A stretch of DNA of 64,000 nt. Source: Streptomyces vietnamensis. Its GTDB lineage: Bacteria > Actinomycetota > Actinomycetes > Streptomycetales > Streptomycetaceae. Numbering within the stretch: the stretch's first letter is position 1; each line of letters starts with the position of its first letter. A program made the translations under genes and the position numbers. The stretch covers positions 8,258,001 through 8,322,000 of the forward strand of contig NZ_CP010407.1 in NCBI RefSeq assembly GCF_000830005.1. The letters are read 5' to 3'. Of this stretch, positions 49,563 through 58,551 are shown in pieces. Under the pieces are notes generated by a model that saw nothing but the letters and a program-made list of their open reading frames with translations, was not told the origin of the DNA and ran no database searches.

Positions 49563-52500
49563 ATGTCAGCCACATCTGAGCGCGGTGAACTCACTCTGCT
49601 CGACGACGGGGGGACGCACGAAGAGTCCGGCAAAGCGGCCCGGTTCTCCGCCGGGCCCGCCGCCCCGCCCCGTACGCTCGTCGACATCCTCGATGCGACC
49701 GTCCTGGCGTACCCCGACGAACTCGCCCTCGACGACGGCTCCGCCCAGCTGACCTATCGCGCGCTGGCAGCCGAGGTCGAGCGGCTGCGGCGCACCCTCG
49801 CCGCGGCCGGGGTCGGGCTCGGCGACCGGGTCGGCGTACGCGTGCCCTCCGGGACCAACGACCTGTACGTGGCCGTCCTCGCCGTGCTCGCCGCAGGCGC
49901 CGCCTACGTGCCGGTCGACGCCGAGGACCCGGACGAGCGGGCCGAGCTGGTCTTCGGCGAAGCCGGGGTGCGCGCGGTGCTCGGCGCCGGACGGTCCGTC
50001 GAGATCACCGGGGATCCCGCGCCCGGCCACGCCCCCGCGGCACGCCCCGGGCCCGAGCACGACGCGTGGATCATCTTCACCTCCGGCTCCACCGGCATGC
50101 CCAAGGGCGTCGCCGTCGGCCACCGCAGCGCCGCCGCCTTCGTGGACGCCGAGGCCGCGCTCTTCCTCACCGAGGAACCGATCGGACCCGGCGACCGGGT
50201 CATGGCCGGACTGTCGGTCGCGTTCGACGCCTCCTGCGAGGAGATGTGGCTGGCCTGGCGCCACGGCGCCTGCCTCGTGCCCGTCCCGCGCTCCCAGGTG
50301 CGCAGCGGTGCCGACCTCGGTCCCTGGCTGGTGGAACAGGAGATCACGGTGGTCTCCACCGTGCCGACCCTGGCCGCGCTCTGGGACCCCGCGGACCTGG
50401 GCGAGGTCCGGTTGCTGATCTTCGGCGGGGAGGCCTGCCCGCCCGAACTGACCCAGCGCCTGGTGACCGAGGGCCGCGAGGTCTGGAACACGTACGGTCC
50501 CACCGAGGCCACCGTCGTCGCCTGCGCCTCGCTCCTGACCGGTGAGGAACCGATCCGCATCGGTCTCCCGCTGAACGGATGGGAACTGGCCGTCGTCGAC
50601 GAGTCCGGCGAGCCGGTGCCCATGGGCGGCAGCGGCCAGCTCGTGATCGGCGGCGTCGGCCTGGCCCGCTACCTCGACCCCGCGAAGGACGCCGAGAAGT
50701 ACGCCCCGCTCGCCTCCCTCGGCTGGCAGCGCGCCTACCGCAGCGGCGACCTCGTCCGCGCGGAGCCGGAGGGTCTCGTCTTCCTCGGCCGCGGCGACGA
50801 GCAGATCAAGCTCGGCGGCCGCCGCATCGAACTGGGCGAGGTGGACGCCGCGCTCCAGGCCCTACCCGGCGTCGCCGGAGCGGCCGCCGCCGTCCGCACC
50901 GCGCGCAGCGGCAACCAGCTCCTCGTCGGCTACCTCGTCACCCAGGAGGGATGGGACCGTCCCGCGGCGGTCGAGCGGCTGCGCGCCGAACTGCCCGCGG
51001 CCCTCGTGCCGCTCCTCGCACCGGTCGACGAGCTGCCGACCCGTACCTCCGGGAAGGTGGACCGCGACGCGCTGCCCTGGCCCCTGCCCGAACTGGAATC
51101 CACCGGCCTCGTCGAGCAGCTCTACGGCACCGAGGCCTGGCTCGCCGAGCAGTGGAGCGAGACCCTGGGCGTGGCCGTCACCGGTGCCGCCGACGACTTC
51201 TTCGCGATCGGCGGCAACAGCCTCGCCGCCGCCCGGCTCACCACCCGGCTGCGCGCCCGCTACCCGAGCGCGGCCGTGGTCGACATCTACCAGCGACCCA
51301 CCCTGCGCGAGCTCGCCCGCCACCTGGAGCAGTCCGTACACGATGGCGGCGCGGCCCGGACCGTCGCTCCCGTCCCGCTCCGGTCCCAGGTGACGCAGTC
51401 GCTGCTCCTGCTCCCGCTGTTCACCCTGGTCGGACTGCGCTGGACGGTGGCGCTCCTCGCCCTGGGCAACGTCCTGCACCGGTTCGGGGCCTACCCCTGG
51501 GCGCCCACCGCCTCGTGGTGGCTCGTCGCCGCCGGCGCCGCCCTGTTCCACAGCCCGCCGGGCCGGCTGGCCCTCGCGGCCGGCGGCGCACGCATCCTGC
51601 TGCGTGGGGTCGAGCCGGGACGCCACCCGCGCGGCGGTAGCGTGCACCTGCGGCTGTGGACGGCCGAACGACTGGCCGACCTCGTCGGCGCGACCTCCCT
51701 CACCGGCTCCTGGCTGGAGAGCTACGCACGCGCCCTCGGAGCCAAGGTCGGCCCCGACGTCGACCTGCACTCCCTGCCTCCCGTGACCGGCATGCTCAAG
51801 CTCGGACGCGGCTGCGCCGTGGAGTCCGAGGTGGACCTCTCCGGGCACTGGCTGGACGGCGACCGGCTGGAGATCGGCCCGGTCAAGGTCGGTGCGGGCG
51901 CGGTCGTCGGCACCCGCAGCGTGCTCTTCCCGGGCGCGCGGGTCGGCAAGCGGGCCGAGGTGGCCCCCGGTTCCGCCGTGACCGGGCAGATCCCGACCGG
52001 TCAGCGCTGGGCCGGAGTACCCGCCGTCAAGCTCGGCAAGGCCAAGCGGAACTGGCCCAAGGAGCGCCCGCCGCGCGCCGCCCACTGGCGCGCCCTGTAC
52101 GGAGCGAGCGGCTTCTGTCTCACCCTCCTCCCCGTGCTCGCCGCCCTGCCGGCGCTGCTCGTCGTCAGCCGGTTCGTACCCGCCGACGCCGGGCTCGCCG
52201 AGGCCCTGCGCGGCGCGCTGACGGCCGTGGTGCCGGGAGCGCTCGCCTTCGGGTTCGCGTACGCGCTGCTGCTGCTCGTCCCGGTGCGTCTGCTCAGCAT
52301 CGGGCTGCGGACCGGGACCCACCCGACGCACAGCCGGGTCGGCTGGCAGGCCTGGACCGTCACGCAGTTGATGGACCTCTCCCGGGAGACCCTGTTCCCG
52401 CTGTACGCCGGGCTGGTCACCCCCGTGTGGCTACGGCTGCTCGGTATGAAGATCGGCCGGGGCGCCGAGGTGTCCACGGTTCTCGCGCTCCCGAGCCTGA

Positions 52501-53471
52501 CGACCGTGGGCGACGGTGCGTTCCTCGCCGACGACACCCTGACCGCTCCTTGTGAACTGGGCGGAGGCTGGGTCCGCATCGGACACTCCGAGATCGGGCG
52601 CCGGGCGTTCCTCGGCAACTCCGGAATGACCGCGCCGGGCCGCAGCGTGCCCGACGACGGGCTCGTCGGCGTCCTGTCGGCCACTCCGAAGAAGGCCAAG
52701 AAGGGCAGCTCCTACCTGGGCCTGCCGCCGGTCAAGCTGCCGCGATCCGCGGCCGACGCGGACCGGAGCCGTACCTACGACCCGCCCGCGCACCTGTTGT
52801 GGGCCCGGGGCCTGGTGGAACTGTGCAGGCTCGTCCCGGTGTTCTGCTCGGCCGCGCTCTCCGTCCTGACCGCGGCCGCGCTGTGCGCCCTGATCGCGAC
52901 GAGCGGGATCGGGTCCGTGGGGGCCGCGCTGCTGTCCGGAGCGGTCCTGCTCGCCGCCGGGGCGACCGCCGCGGTGGTCTCCGTGGCCGCGAAATGGCTG
53001 CTTGTGGGCCGGCACCGGACGGGGGAGCACCCGCTGTGGAGCGGCTTCGTGTGGCGCAACGAACTGTCCGACACGTTCGTCGAGGTCCTGGCCGTGCCCT
53101 GGCTCGCCGGATCGGTGCCGGGGACCCCGCTCCACACGCTGTGGCTGCGGGGTCTGGGGGCCCGGATCGGCCGGGGCGTGTGGTGCGAGAGCTACTGGCT
53201 TCCCGAGACGGACCTGGTGACCCTTGGCGACGCCGTCACCGTGAACCGCGGCTGTGTGTTGCAGACGCATCTCTTCCACGACCGGATCTTGAGGACGGAT
53301 ACTGTGGTCCTCCGCGAGGGCGCCACCCTGGGTCCGAACGGAATCGTCCTGCCCGGAAGCACGGTCGGGGCCCGCAGCACACTGGGACCCGCCTCTCTCG
53401 TGATGGCCGGGGAATCCGTCCCCGCCGACACCCGCTGGCTGGGCAATCCGATCGAGGCGTGGCGGGCCTGA
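49563..53471 (+). CDS. Pls/PosA-type membrane-bound nonribosomal peptide synthetase
   Basis: 1302 residues with the architecture of epsilon-poly-L-lysine synthetase (about 1320 residues). An adenylation domain (about 40-500; 'FTSGSTGMPKG', 'AFDASCEEMW', 'NTYGPTEATV', 'YRSGDLVR') is followed by a carrier domain with phosphopantetheine Ser553 ('FFAIGGNSLAAAR'). Then come six membrane segments in three pairs, alternating with three soluble domains that resemble hexapeptide-repeat (left-handed beta-helix) acyltransferases ('GAVVGTRSVLFPGARVG', 'GEGATLGPNG'-like). There is no classical condensation or thioesterase domain; in Pls the tandem C-terminal domains perform iterative amide formation. The product is probably a short cationic homopoly-amino acid, but the monomer is not determined by me; two acidic residues after FDASC could contact a basic side chain. 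Confidence 0.88.
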   Translation: MSATSERGELTLLDDGGTHEESGKAARFSAGPAAPPRTLVDILDATVLAYPDELALDDGSAQLTYRALAAEVERLRRTLAAAGVGLGDRVGVRVPSGTNDLYVAVLAVLAAGAAYVPVDAEDPDERAELVFGEAGVRAVLGAGRSVEITGDPAPGHAPAARPGPEHDAWIIFTSGSTGMPKGVAVGHRSAAAFVDAEAALFLTEEPIGPGDRVMAGLSVAFDASCEEMWLAWRHGACLVPVPRSQVRSGADLGPWLVEQEITVVSTVPTLAALWDPADLGEVRLLIFGGEACPPELTQRLVTEGREVWNTYGPTEATVVACASLLTGEEPIRIGLPLNGWELAVVDESGEPVPMGGSGQLVIGGVGLARYLDPAKDAEKYAPLASLGWQRAYRSGDLVRAEPEGLVFLGRGDEQIKLGGRRIELGEVDAALQALPGVAGAAAAVRTARSGNQLLVGYLVTQEGWDRPAAVERLRAELPAALVPLLAPVDELPTRTSGKVDRDALPWPLPELESTGLVEQLYGTEAWLAEQWSETLGVAVTGAADDFFAIGGNSLAAARLTTRLRARYPSAAVVDIYQRPTLRELARHLEQSVHDGGAARTVAPVPLRSQVTQSLLLLPLFTLVGLRWTVALLALGNVLHRFGAYPWAPTASWWLVAAGAALFHSPPGRLALAAGGARILLRGVEPGRHPRGGSVHLRLWTAERLADLVGATSLTGSWLESYARALGAKVGPDVDLHSLPPVTGMLKLGRGCAVESEVDLSGHWLDGDRLEIGPVKVGAGAVVGTRSVLFPGARVGKRAEVAPGSAVTGQIPTGQRWAGVPAVKLGKAKRNWPKERPPRAAHWRALYGASGFCLTLLPVLAALPALLVVSRFVPADAGLAEALRGALTAVVPGALAFGFAYALLLLVPVRLLSIGLRTGTHPTHSRVGWQAWTVTQLMDLSRETLFPLYAGLVTPVWLRLLGMKIGRGAEVSTVLALPSLTTVGDGAFLADDTLTAPCELGGGWVRIGHSEIGRRAFLGNSGMTAPGRSVPDDGLVGVLSATPKKAKKGSSYLGLPPVKLPRSAADADRSRTYDPPAHLLWARGLVELCRLVPVFCSAALSVLTAAALCALIATSGIGSVGAALLSGAVLLAAGATAAVVSVAAKWLLVGRHRTGEHPLWSGFVWRNELSDTFVEVLAVPWLAGSVPGTPLHTLWLRGLGARIGRGVWCESYWLPETDLVTLGDAVTVNRGCVLQTHLFHDRILRTDTVVLREGATLGPNGIVLPGSTVGARSTLGPASLVMAGESVPADTRWLGNPIEAWRA

Positions 53472-53514
53472 AGGGCTGCGGCGTACGAGCACAGGGCAGG
53501 GAGCGGAAGCGGCA

Positions 53515-54846
53515 GTGAGCGGCCAGAGGACAACGGCGTCGGACCCGTACTTTCCGGCCAACGGCGATTCCCGGTACCGCGTGCACCGGTACGAGATCAC
53601 CCTGGACTACCGCCCCGGCCCCAACCGGCTGGCCGGGACGGCCCGGCTCAGCGCGATCGTCGGCCGGGCGCAGCTCACCGAGTTCGCCCTCGACCTGGCC
53701 GAGTTCAAGATCGGCCGGGTCCAGGTGGACGGCCGGACGCCCCACTACAGCCACCGGGGCGGCAAACTGCGCGTCCGGCCGGCCAAGCCCCTCCCCGCGG
53801 GAGCCGCCTTCACCGTGGAGGTGCACTGGTCGGGCAACCCCAAGCCGGTACGCAGCCCCTGGGGCGGCCTCGGCTGGGAGGAACTGACCGACGGCGCGCT
53901 CGTCGCGAGCCAGCCGGTCGGCGCGCCTTCCTGGTACCCCTGCAACGACCGGCCCGCCGACAAGGCTTCCTACCTGCTCTCGGTCAACACCCCTTCCTCG
54001 TACGCGGTGGTGGCCGGCGGCCGCCTCCTCACCCGGACGACCAAGGCCTCCACGACCACCTGGGTGTACGAGCAGACCGCCCCGACCTCCAGCTACCTGG
54101 TCGGCCTGTCCATCGGCATGTACCAGACCGTGCTGCTCGGCGACCCCGGACTCGGCGGTGTTCCGCAGAGCGCCCACGTACCGGCGCATCTGCTGCCGAA
54201 CTTCTCCCGGGACTTCGCCCGGCAGCCCGCGATGATGCGGCTCTTCGAGGAACTGTTCGGCCCCTACCCCCTGGGCGAGTACGCGGTCGTCGTCGCCGAC
54301 GAGGAGCTGGACGTGCCGGTGGAGGCCCAGGGGCTGTCCCTCTTCGGCGCCAACCACGTGGACGGCGTACGGGGTTCGGAGCGGCTCATCGCCCATGAGC
54401 TCGCTCACCAGTGGTTCGGCAACAGCGTGACCATCGCCGACTGGCGGCACATCTGGCTGAACGAGGGCTTCGCGAAGTACGCCGAATGGCTCTGGTCGGA
54501 GCGCTCCGGCGGCCGCACCGCACAGGAACTGGCGCTCGCCGCACACCGGTTGCTCGCCTCGCAGCCGCAGGACCTGGTCCTCGCCGACCCCGGCCGCAAG
54601 CTGATGTTCGACGACCGCCTGTACCAGCGTGGGGGCCTCGCGGTGCACGCGATCCGCTGCGCGCTGGGTGACGGGGCGTTCTTCCGCATGCTGCGCGACT
54701 GGGCCGGCGTGAACCGCCACGGCGTCGTGACCACCGCGAGCTTCGCCGCCCATGCGGCCCGCTACGCGACCGAGCCGCTGGACGGCCTGCTCGGGTCCTG
54801 GCTCCACGAGCCCTCCCTTCCCCCGCTGCCCGCCCCGCCGCTCTAG
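53515..54846 (+). CDS. M1-family zinc metallopeptidase, possible polymer-degrading enzyme of the Pls/PosA locus
   Basis: 443 residues, no signal peptide. M1 aminopeptidase fold with the zinc motif His294-Glu295-x-x-His298 and Glu317 ('HELAHQWFGNSVTIADW…NEGFAKY'). The family GAMEN motif is replaced by 'VEAQGLSLF', and the C-terminal ERAP-like domain is absent, making it half the usual 850 residues. It starts 43 bases after the synthetase stop and is likely in the same operon. In epsilon-polylysine producers an M1-type Pld peptidase degrades the polymer and protects the producer, so the same role is a reasonable inference here. Confidence 0.85.
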   Translation: MSGQRTTASDPYFPANGDSRYRVHRYEITLDYRPGPNRLAGTARLSAIVGRAQLTEFALDLAEFKIGRVQVDGRTPHYSHRGGKLRVRPAKPLPAGAAFTVEVHWSGNPKPVRSPWGGLGWEELTDGALVASQPVGAPSWYPCNDRPADKASYLLSVNTPSSYAVVAGGRLLTRTTKASTTTWVYEQTAPTSSYLVGLSIGMYQTVLLGDPGLGGVPQSAHVPAHLLPNFSRDFARQPAMMRLFEELFGPYPLGEYAVVVADEELDVPVEAQGLSLFGANHVDGVRGSERLIAHELAHQWFGNSVTIADWRHIWLNEGFAKYAEWLWSERSGGRTAQELALAAHRLLASQPQDLVLADPGRKLMFDDRLYQRGGLAVHAIRCALGDGAFFRMLRDWAGVNRHGVVTTASFAAHAARYATEPLDGLLGSWLHEPSLPPLPAPPL

Positions 54847-54938
54847 GGCCTGTCGACGCCGAGGCGTCCCGTACGTCCCCACCCGTTCGGCGTGGCCGGT
54901 GCCTCTGCGCCCGACATGGCGCGGTGCGCGTCGACTCC

Positions 54939-54980
54939 TTGACCTCCCGTGGGCGCTCAACCATGCTTTGTTGCGGCACG
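54939..54980 (+). promoter_or_regulatory. Probable promoter of the formaldehyde dehydrogenase operon with half operator
   Basis: TTGACC (54939-54944), 17-base spacer, CATGCT (54962-54967), then GTTGCGGCACG (54970-54980), which matches the left half of the IclR-type palindrome at 58132. Weak on its own; supported by the same promoter-operator spacing at 58101-58148. Confidence 0.45.
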
Positions 54981-55040
54981 TGAGATGCGTGTCGTAATGA
55001 GCAACGTCTGCTCAGGTCTCGTATCAGCCGAGGAGTGGTC

Positions 55041-56129
55041 ATGACGCACCAGGTTCGTGCTGTCGTCGCGCGGGGCAAGGGCGCCCCCGTCAGCCTGGAG
55101 ACGATCATCGTGCCGGATCCCGGCCCGGGCGAGGCGCTGGTGAAGATCGAGGCCTGCGGGGTCTGCCACACCGACCTGCACTATCGCGAGGGCGGCATCA
55201 ACGACGACTTCCCCTTCCTGCTGGGTCACGAAGCCGCGGGCGTCGTGGAGTCGGTGGGGGAGGGCGTCACCGATGTCGCGCCCGGCGACTTCGTCGTCCT
55301 CAACTGGCGGGCGGTGTGCGGCCAGTGCCGCGCCTGTCTGCGGGGACGGCCCTGGTACTGCTTCGCCACCCACAACGCCAAGCAGAAGATGACCCTCGCC
55401 TCGACCGGGCAGGAGCTGTCACCGGCGCTGGGCATCGGCGCGTTCGCGGAGAAGACGCTGGTGGCGGCCGGGCAGTGCACGAAGGTCGACCGGGCCGCGT
55501 CGGCCGCCGCCGTGGGCCTGCTCGGGTGCGGGGTGATGGCCGGCATCGGCGCCGCGATCAACACCGGGAACGTCGGCCGCGGCGACTCGGTCGCCGTCAT
55601 CGGCTGCGGTGGGGTCGGGGCCGCGGCGGTCGCCGGGGCGAAGCTGGCGGGCGCCGCGAAGGTCATCGCGGTCGACATCGACGACCGCAAGCTGGCGACC
55701 GCCGGCCGGCTGGGCGCCACCCACACCGTCAACTCCCGCACCTCCGACGCCGTCGAGGCGATCCGCGAGCTCACCGGAGGCTTCGGCGCCGACGTCGTCA
55801 TCGAGGCCGTCGGCCGCCCCGAGACGTACCAGCAGGCCTTCTACGCCCGCGACCTCGCCGGCACGGTCGTCCTGGTCGGTGTGCCCACGCCGGAGATGAA
55901 GCTGGAGCTGCCGCTGATCGACGTCTTCGGCCGCGGCGGCTCGCTGAAGTCCTCCTGGTACGGCGACTGCCTGCCGTCCCGCGACTTCCCGATGCTCGTC
56001 GACCTCTACCTCCAGGGCCGCCTCGACCTGGACGCCTTCGTCACCGAGACCATCGCGCTGGACGAGGTCGAGAAGGCCTTCGAGCGGATGCACCACGGCG
56101 ACGTGCTGCGCTCGGTGGTGGTCCTCTGA
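55041..56129 (+). CDS. mscR: S-(hydroxymethyl)mycothiol dehydrogenase
   Basis: 362 residues, zinc-dependent medium-chain alcohol dehydrogenase. Catalytic zinc ligands Cys42 ('[10 protein letters not shown]') and His63 ('LLGHEAAG'); structural zinc cysteines in '[16 protein letters not shown]'; NAD-binding '[20 protein letters not shown]'. It resembles the mycothiol-dependent formaldehyde dehydrogenase (MscR) of actinobacteria, which oxidises the formaldehyde-mycothiol adduct. ATG 55041 follows GAGGAG. It is coupled (TGATG) to an MBL-fold hydrolase, the usual MscR partner. Formaldehyde would be produced by the betaine demethylase encoded at 59738. A nitroso-mycothiol reductase activity is also known for MscR. 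Confidence 0.88.
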   Translation: MTHQVRAVVARGKGAPVSLETIIVPDPGPGEALVKIEACGVCHTDLHYREGGINDDFPFLLGHEAAGVVESVGEGVTDVAPGDFVVLNWRAVCGQCRACLRGRPWYCFATHNAKQKMTLASTGQELSPALGIGAFAEKTLVAAGQCTKVDRAASAAAVGLLGCGVMAGIGAAINTGNVGRGDSVAVIGCGGVGAAAVAGAKLAGAAKVIAVDIDDRKLATAGRLGATHTVNSRTSDAVEAIRELTGGFGADVVIEAVGRPETYQQAFYARDLAGTVVLVGVPTPEMKLELPLIDVFGRGGSLKSSWYGDCLPSRDFPMLVDLYLQGRLDLDAFVTETIALDEVEKAFERMHHGDVLRSVVVL

Positions 56130-56758
56130 TGGCGGCCCGCATCGAACGCCTCGTCACCTCCGGCACCTTCAGCCTCGACGGCGGCACCTGGGACGTCGAC
56201 AACAACGTGTGGATCGTCGGCGACGACACCGAGGCGATCGTCATCGACGCGGCGCACGACGCCGAGGCGATCGTCCGGGCCCTCGGCGGACGCACCCTGC
56301 GCGCCATCGTCTGCACCCACGCCCACAACGACCACATCGACGCCGCCCCCGAACTCGCCGACCGGACCGGCGCGCCGATCCTGCTCCACGCGGACGATCT
56401 GCCGCTGTGGAAGCAGACCCACCCCGAGCGGTCGCCGGACGGCGAACTGGCTGACGGCCAGGCGCTGTCGGTGGCGGGCACCGAGCTCACCGTGCTGCAC
56501 ACACCGGGACACGCACCGGGAGCGGTCTGTCTGTACGCGCCGGGGCTTGACACGCTCTTCTCCGGGGACACGCTGTTCGCCGGGGGACCGGGCGCGACCG
56601 GCCGGTCGTTCTCCCACTTCCCGACGATCATCGACTCCATCCGGGACCGGCTGCTGAGCCTGCCGGCGGCGACGGTGGTGCGTACGGGACACGGCGACCC
56701 GACGACGATCGGCGCCGAGGCGCCCCACCTGGACGAGTGGATCGCGCGCGGCCACTAG
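56129..56758 (+). CDS. MBL-fold hydrolase partner of MscR
   Basis: 209 residues, glyoxalase II-like metallo-beta-lactamase fold with the metal motif His64-x-His66-x-Asp68-His69 ('CTHAHNDH') plus 'LHTPGHAPGAVCLY' and 'FSGDTLF'. Its ATG overlaps the mscR stop. The likely role is hydrolysis of S-formylmycothiol to formate and mycothiol, completing formaldehyde detoxification; this is inferred from the conserved pairing. Confidence 0.85.
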   Translation: MAARIERLVTSGTFSLDGGTWDVDNNVWIVGDDTEAIVIDAAHDAEAIVRALGGRTLRAIVCTHAHNDHIDAAPELADRTGAPILLHADDLPLWKQTHPERSPDGELADGQALSVAGTELTVLHTPGHAPGAVCLYAPGLDTLFSGDTLFAGGPGATGRSFSHFPTIIDSIRDRLLSLPAATVVRTGHGDPTTIGAEAPHLDEWIARGH

Positions 56759-56764
56759 GAACCC

Positions 56765-56814
56765 GCGGGTGGAGGGGGGCGGGGAGCCGCGGCTCCCCAC
56801 CCCCCTCCACCCGC
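56765..56814. terminator. Strong bidirectional terminator
   Basis: 24-base arms (56765-56788 and 56791-56814, one mismatch) almost without loop, between convergent MBL hydrolase and phosphatase genes. Confidence 0.88.
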
Positions 56815-56822
56815 CTCGCCCG

Positions 56823-57950
56823 TCAGCCGCCGATCTCCGCCGGCTTGACCGTCACCCACTCCCGGCCCGCGTCGACGGTCTCGCCCGCCGCCTTCTGCTC
56901 GGCGGACCGCTTCTCCTTCTCCGCCTCCAGCCGGTCGGTGTACGCCTGCTTGCGGTTGACCCACAGGCGGGCGCCGCCCGCCCTGGCGTCGGAGTAGAAG
57001 AGCATCCACCAGTCGCTGGGGGAGTCGCCGGCGACGAGGACCGGCCGTTCGTACTCCGCGATGTAGTCGTGGATGCCGGCGAGCTTTCCGACGTACCAGG
57101 TTCCCGGGGTCCACAGATAGGGCGTGACGACCTGCCGCCGGTAGCGCTCGGTGCCGTACTCCGCGCCGAACGTGCCCTGCTCGATCTGCTTGCGCGCGGT
57201 GGTGAGGCGGCCGGTCTCGGGATCCTTGAGCAGCGTCGTGACGCCGATGACGTTTTCCGGCGGGACGCCGAGGCCGTACTTCGGGTCCGACACGACCATG
57301 CGCACGAGTTCCTCGTGGGCGGCGGTCATCACGTAGACGCGGATGCCGTGTTCCCGAAGGCTGCGGATCAGCTCGCGCTGACCCGCGTAGATGTGCGGCG
57401 GGTTCACGGTGCTGTGCACCGTCCTGCCGGCGTCGTCGTAGCTGACCGGGATCGGCTTGCCGTAGGCGTACAGCTCGTCGACGTACCGCTTCAGCTCGCC
57501 GAGCGTCAGGCCCGAGAACACCTGGGCGATCCACGGGTAGCAGACCTTGTCGTCGATCTCGCAGAGCCGGTTGTAGTAGCCGTAGAGGCTCTCGCCCGCC
57601 CGGAACGGTACGAGGCGCAGCGAGGGGTCGACGGTGTCCGGTGTGAGCACGCCCTTCATTTCGAGGAAGGGCAGCAGCGACTCCTCGAGGTCGTACCGCC
57701 AGATGGTGTTGTCGGCGTCGAAGACGGCGTAGCGGCCCTGGTCTTCGAACCTGCCGATGAGCTTTCCGAGCTGTTTTCCCTGGGCCTGGGGCCAGTTGGC
57801 CAGCTCGACGGTGGGCCGGCCGGAGGTGTCGGCCGCGGCCGTGACGGGTGGGACCGCGGTGGTGCGGGCAGCCGTGGCCGTGGCGCCGGTGAGGACCACC
57901 GACAGGACGGCCGCGGTCACGGCGAGGAGGGGACGGGCAGGTACGCGCAT
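56823..57950 (-). CDS. Secreted HAD-family phosphatase, phosphorylcholine phosphatase-like
   Basis: 375 residues, signal peptide about 1-28. HAD motif I is 'VFDADNTIWRYDLEESLLPF' (Asp78 nucleophile, Asp80 acid), motif II 'VYVMTAAHEELVR' and motif IV 'VLVAGDSPSDWWML'. The D-x-D-N-T-I-[WY]-R-[YF]-D-L-E pattern is that of secreted phosphorylcholine phosphatase (PchP). It would liberate choline and phosphate outside the cell, feeding the choline oxidation genes nearby. Divergent from the Rieske gene set with IclR-type operators between. Substrate is inferred from motif and context. Confidence 0.8.
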   Translation of the reverse strand: MRVPARPLLAVTAAVLSVVLTGATATAARTTAVPPVTAAADTSGRPTVELANWPQAQGKQLGKLIGRFEDQGRYAVFDADNTIWRYDLEESLLPFLEMKGVLTPDTVDPSLRLVPFRAGESLYGYYNRLCEIDDKVCYPWIAQVFSGLTLGELKRYVDELYAYGKPIPVSYDDAGRTVHSTVNPPHIYAGQRELIRSLREHGIRVYVMTAAHEELVRMVVSDPKYGLGVPPENVIGVTTLLKDPETGRLTTARKQIEQGTFGAEYGTERYRRQVVTPYLWTPGTWYVGKLAGIHDYIAEYERPVLVAGDSPSDWWMLFYSDARAGGARLWVNRKQAYTDRLEAEKEKRSAEQKAAGETVDAGREWVTVKPAEIGG

Positions 57951-57983
57951 GCGGCATCGGCTCCGGGAGTCGGGGGGAGGTGA

Positions 57984-58000
57984 GTTGTGCGATACGCAAC
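57984..58000. promoter_or_regulatory. IclR-type operator upstream of the phosphatase gene
   Basis: GTTGTGCGATACGCAAC resembles the GTTGCGT-N3-ACGCAAC palindrome at 58132. It lies 34 bases upstream of the phosphatase start codon in the divergent region. Confidence 0.6.
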
Positions 58001-58100
58001 GCAGTGCACTGTTTGATCCCCAGAGTGAAGTGGTGGCGGGCCTGTCGCGTCAAGGCTCGCGACCGCCTTCTTCCCCTGCCCCGCCGCCGCGTTCGACTCC

Positions 58101-58167
58101 TTGACAAGGTATGGGGCCACCTCCAGACTGAGTTGCGTAAAACGCAATCCGTTTCGCTATACGCTAC
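58101..58167 (+). promoter_or_regulatory. Promoter of the Rieske operon with tandem IclR-type operators
   Basis: TTGACA (58101-58106), 17-base spacer and CAGACT (58124-58129) form a good promoter. GTTGCGTAAAACGCAAT (58132-58148; TTGCGT-AAA-ACGCAA is perfect) covers the start of transcription, and a degenerate copy GTTTCGCTATACGCTAC follows at 58151-58167. The position implies repression. Confidence 0.75.
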
Positions 58168-58185
58168 GCACGCGACCGAGGTGTC

Positions 58186-58551
58186 ATGATGATTCCCGTG
58201 TGCCGACTCGCGGATCTGCCGCGCGGCGAGGCCTATCGGCTCGACATCGAGCCGCCTGTCGCGGTGTTCCACACCGAGGATGGCGAGGTCCTCGCCATCG
58301 ACGACACCTGTACCCACCAGGACGCCTCGCTCGCGGACGGCTGGCTGGAAGGGTGCGAGGTCGAATGTCCGCTGCACGCCTCCAAGTTCGACCTGCGGAC
58401 CGGGGCGGTCGACGCTCCGCCGGCCAAACTGCCCGTCCGGACCCATCAGGTGGTCGTCGACGACGGCATGATCTACGTGCGGCCCTCCGAGGCCGCGCCC
58501 AACCTGCCCCCCTGTGTCGCGGCCCGGCTCGGCGCCGGAGGCCCGGCGTGA
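58186..58551 (+). CDS. Rieske-type [2Fe-2S] ferredoxin
   Basis: 121 residues, one Rieske fold with cluster ligands in 'DTCTHQDASL' (Cys, His) and 'VECPLHASKFDLRTG' (Cys, His). Such small ferredoxins shuttle electrons from a flavin reductase to a Rieske oxygenase, both of which follow here. Start at ATG 58186 or the adjacent ATG 58189. Its stop overlaps the reductase GTG (GTGA). Confidence 0.9.
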   Translation: MMIPVCRLADLPRGEAYRLDIEPPVAVFHTEDGEVLAIDDTCTHQDASLADGWLEGCEVECPLHASKFDLRTGAVDAPPAKLPVRTHQVVVDDGMIYVRPSEAAPNLPPCVAARLGAGGPA

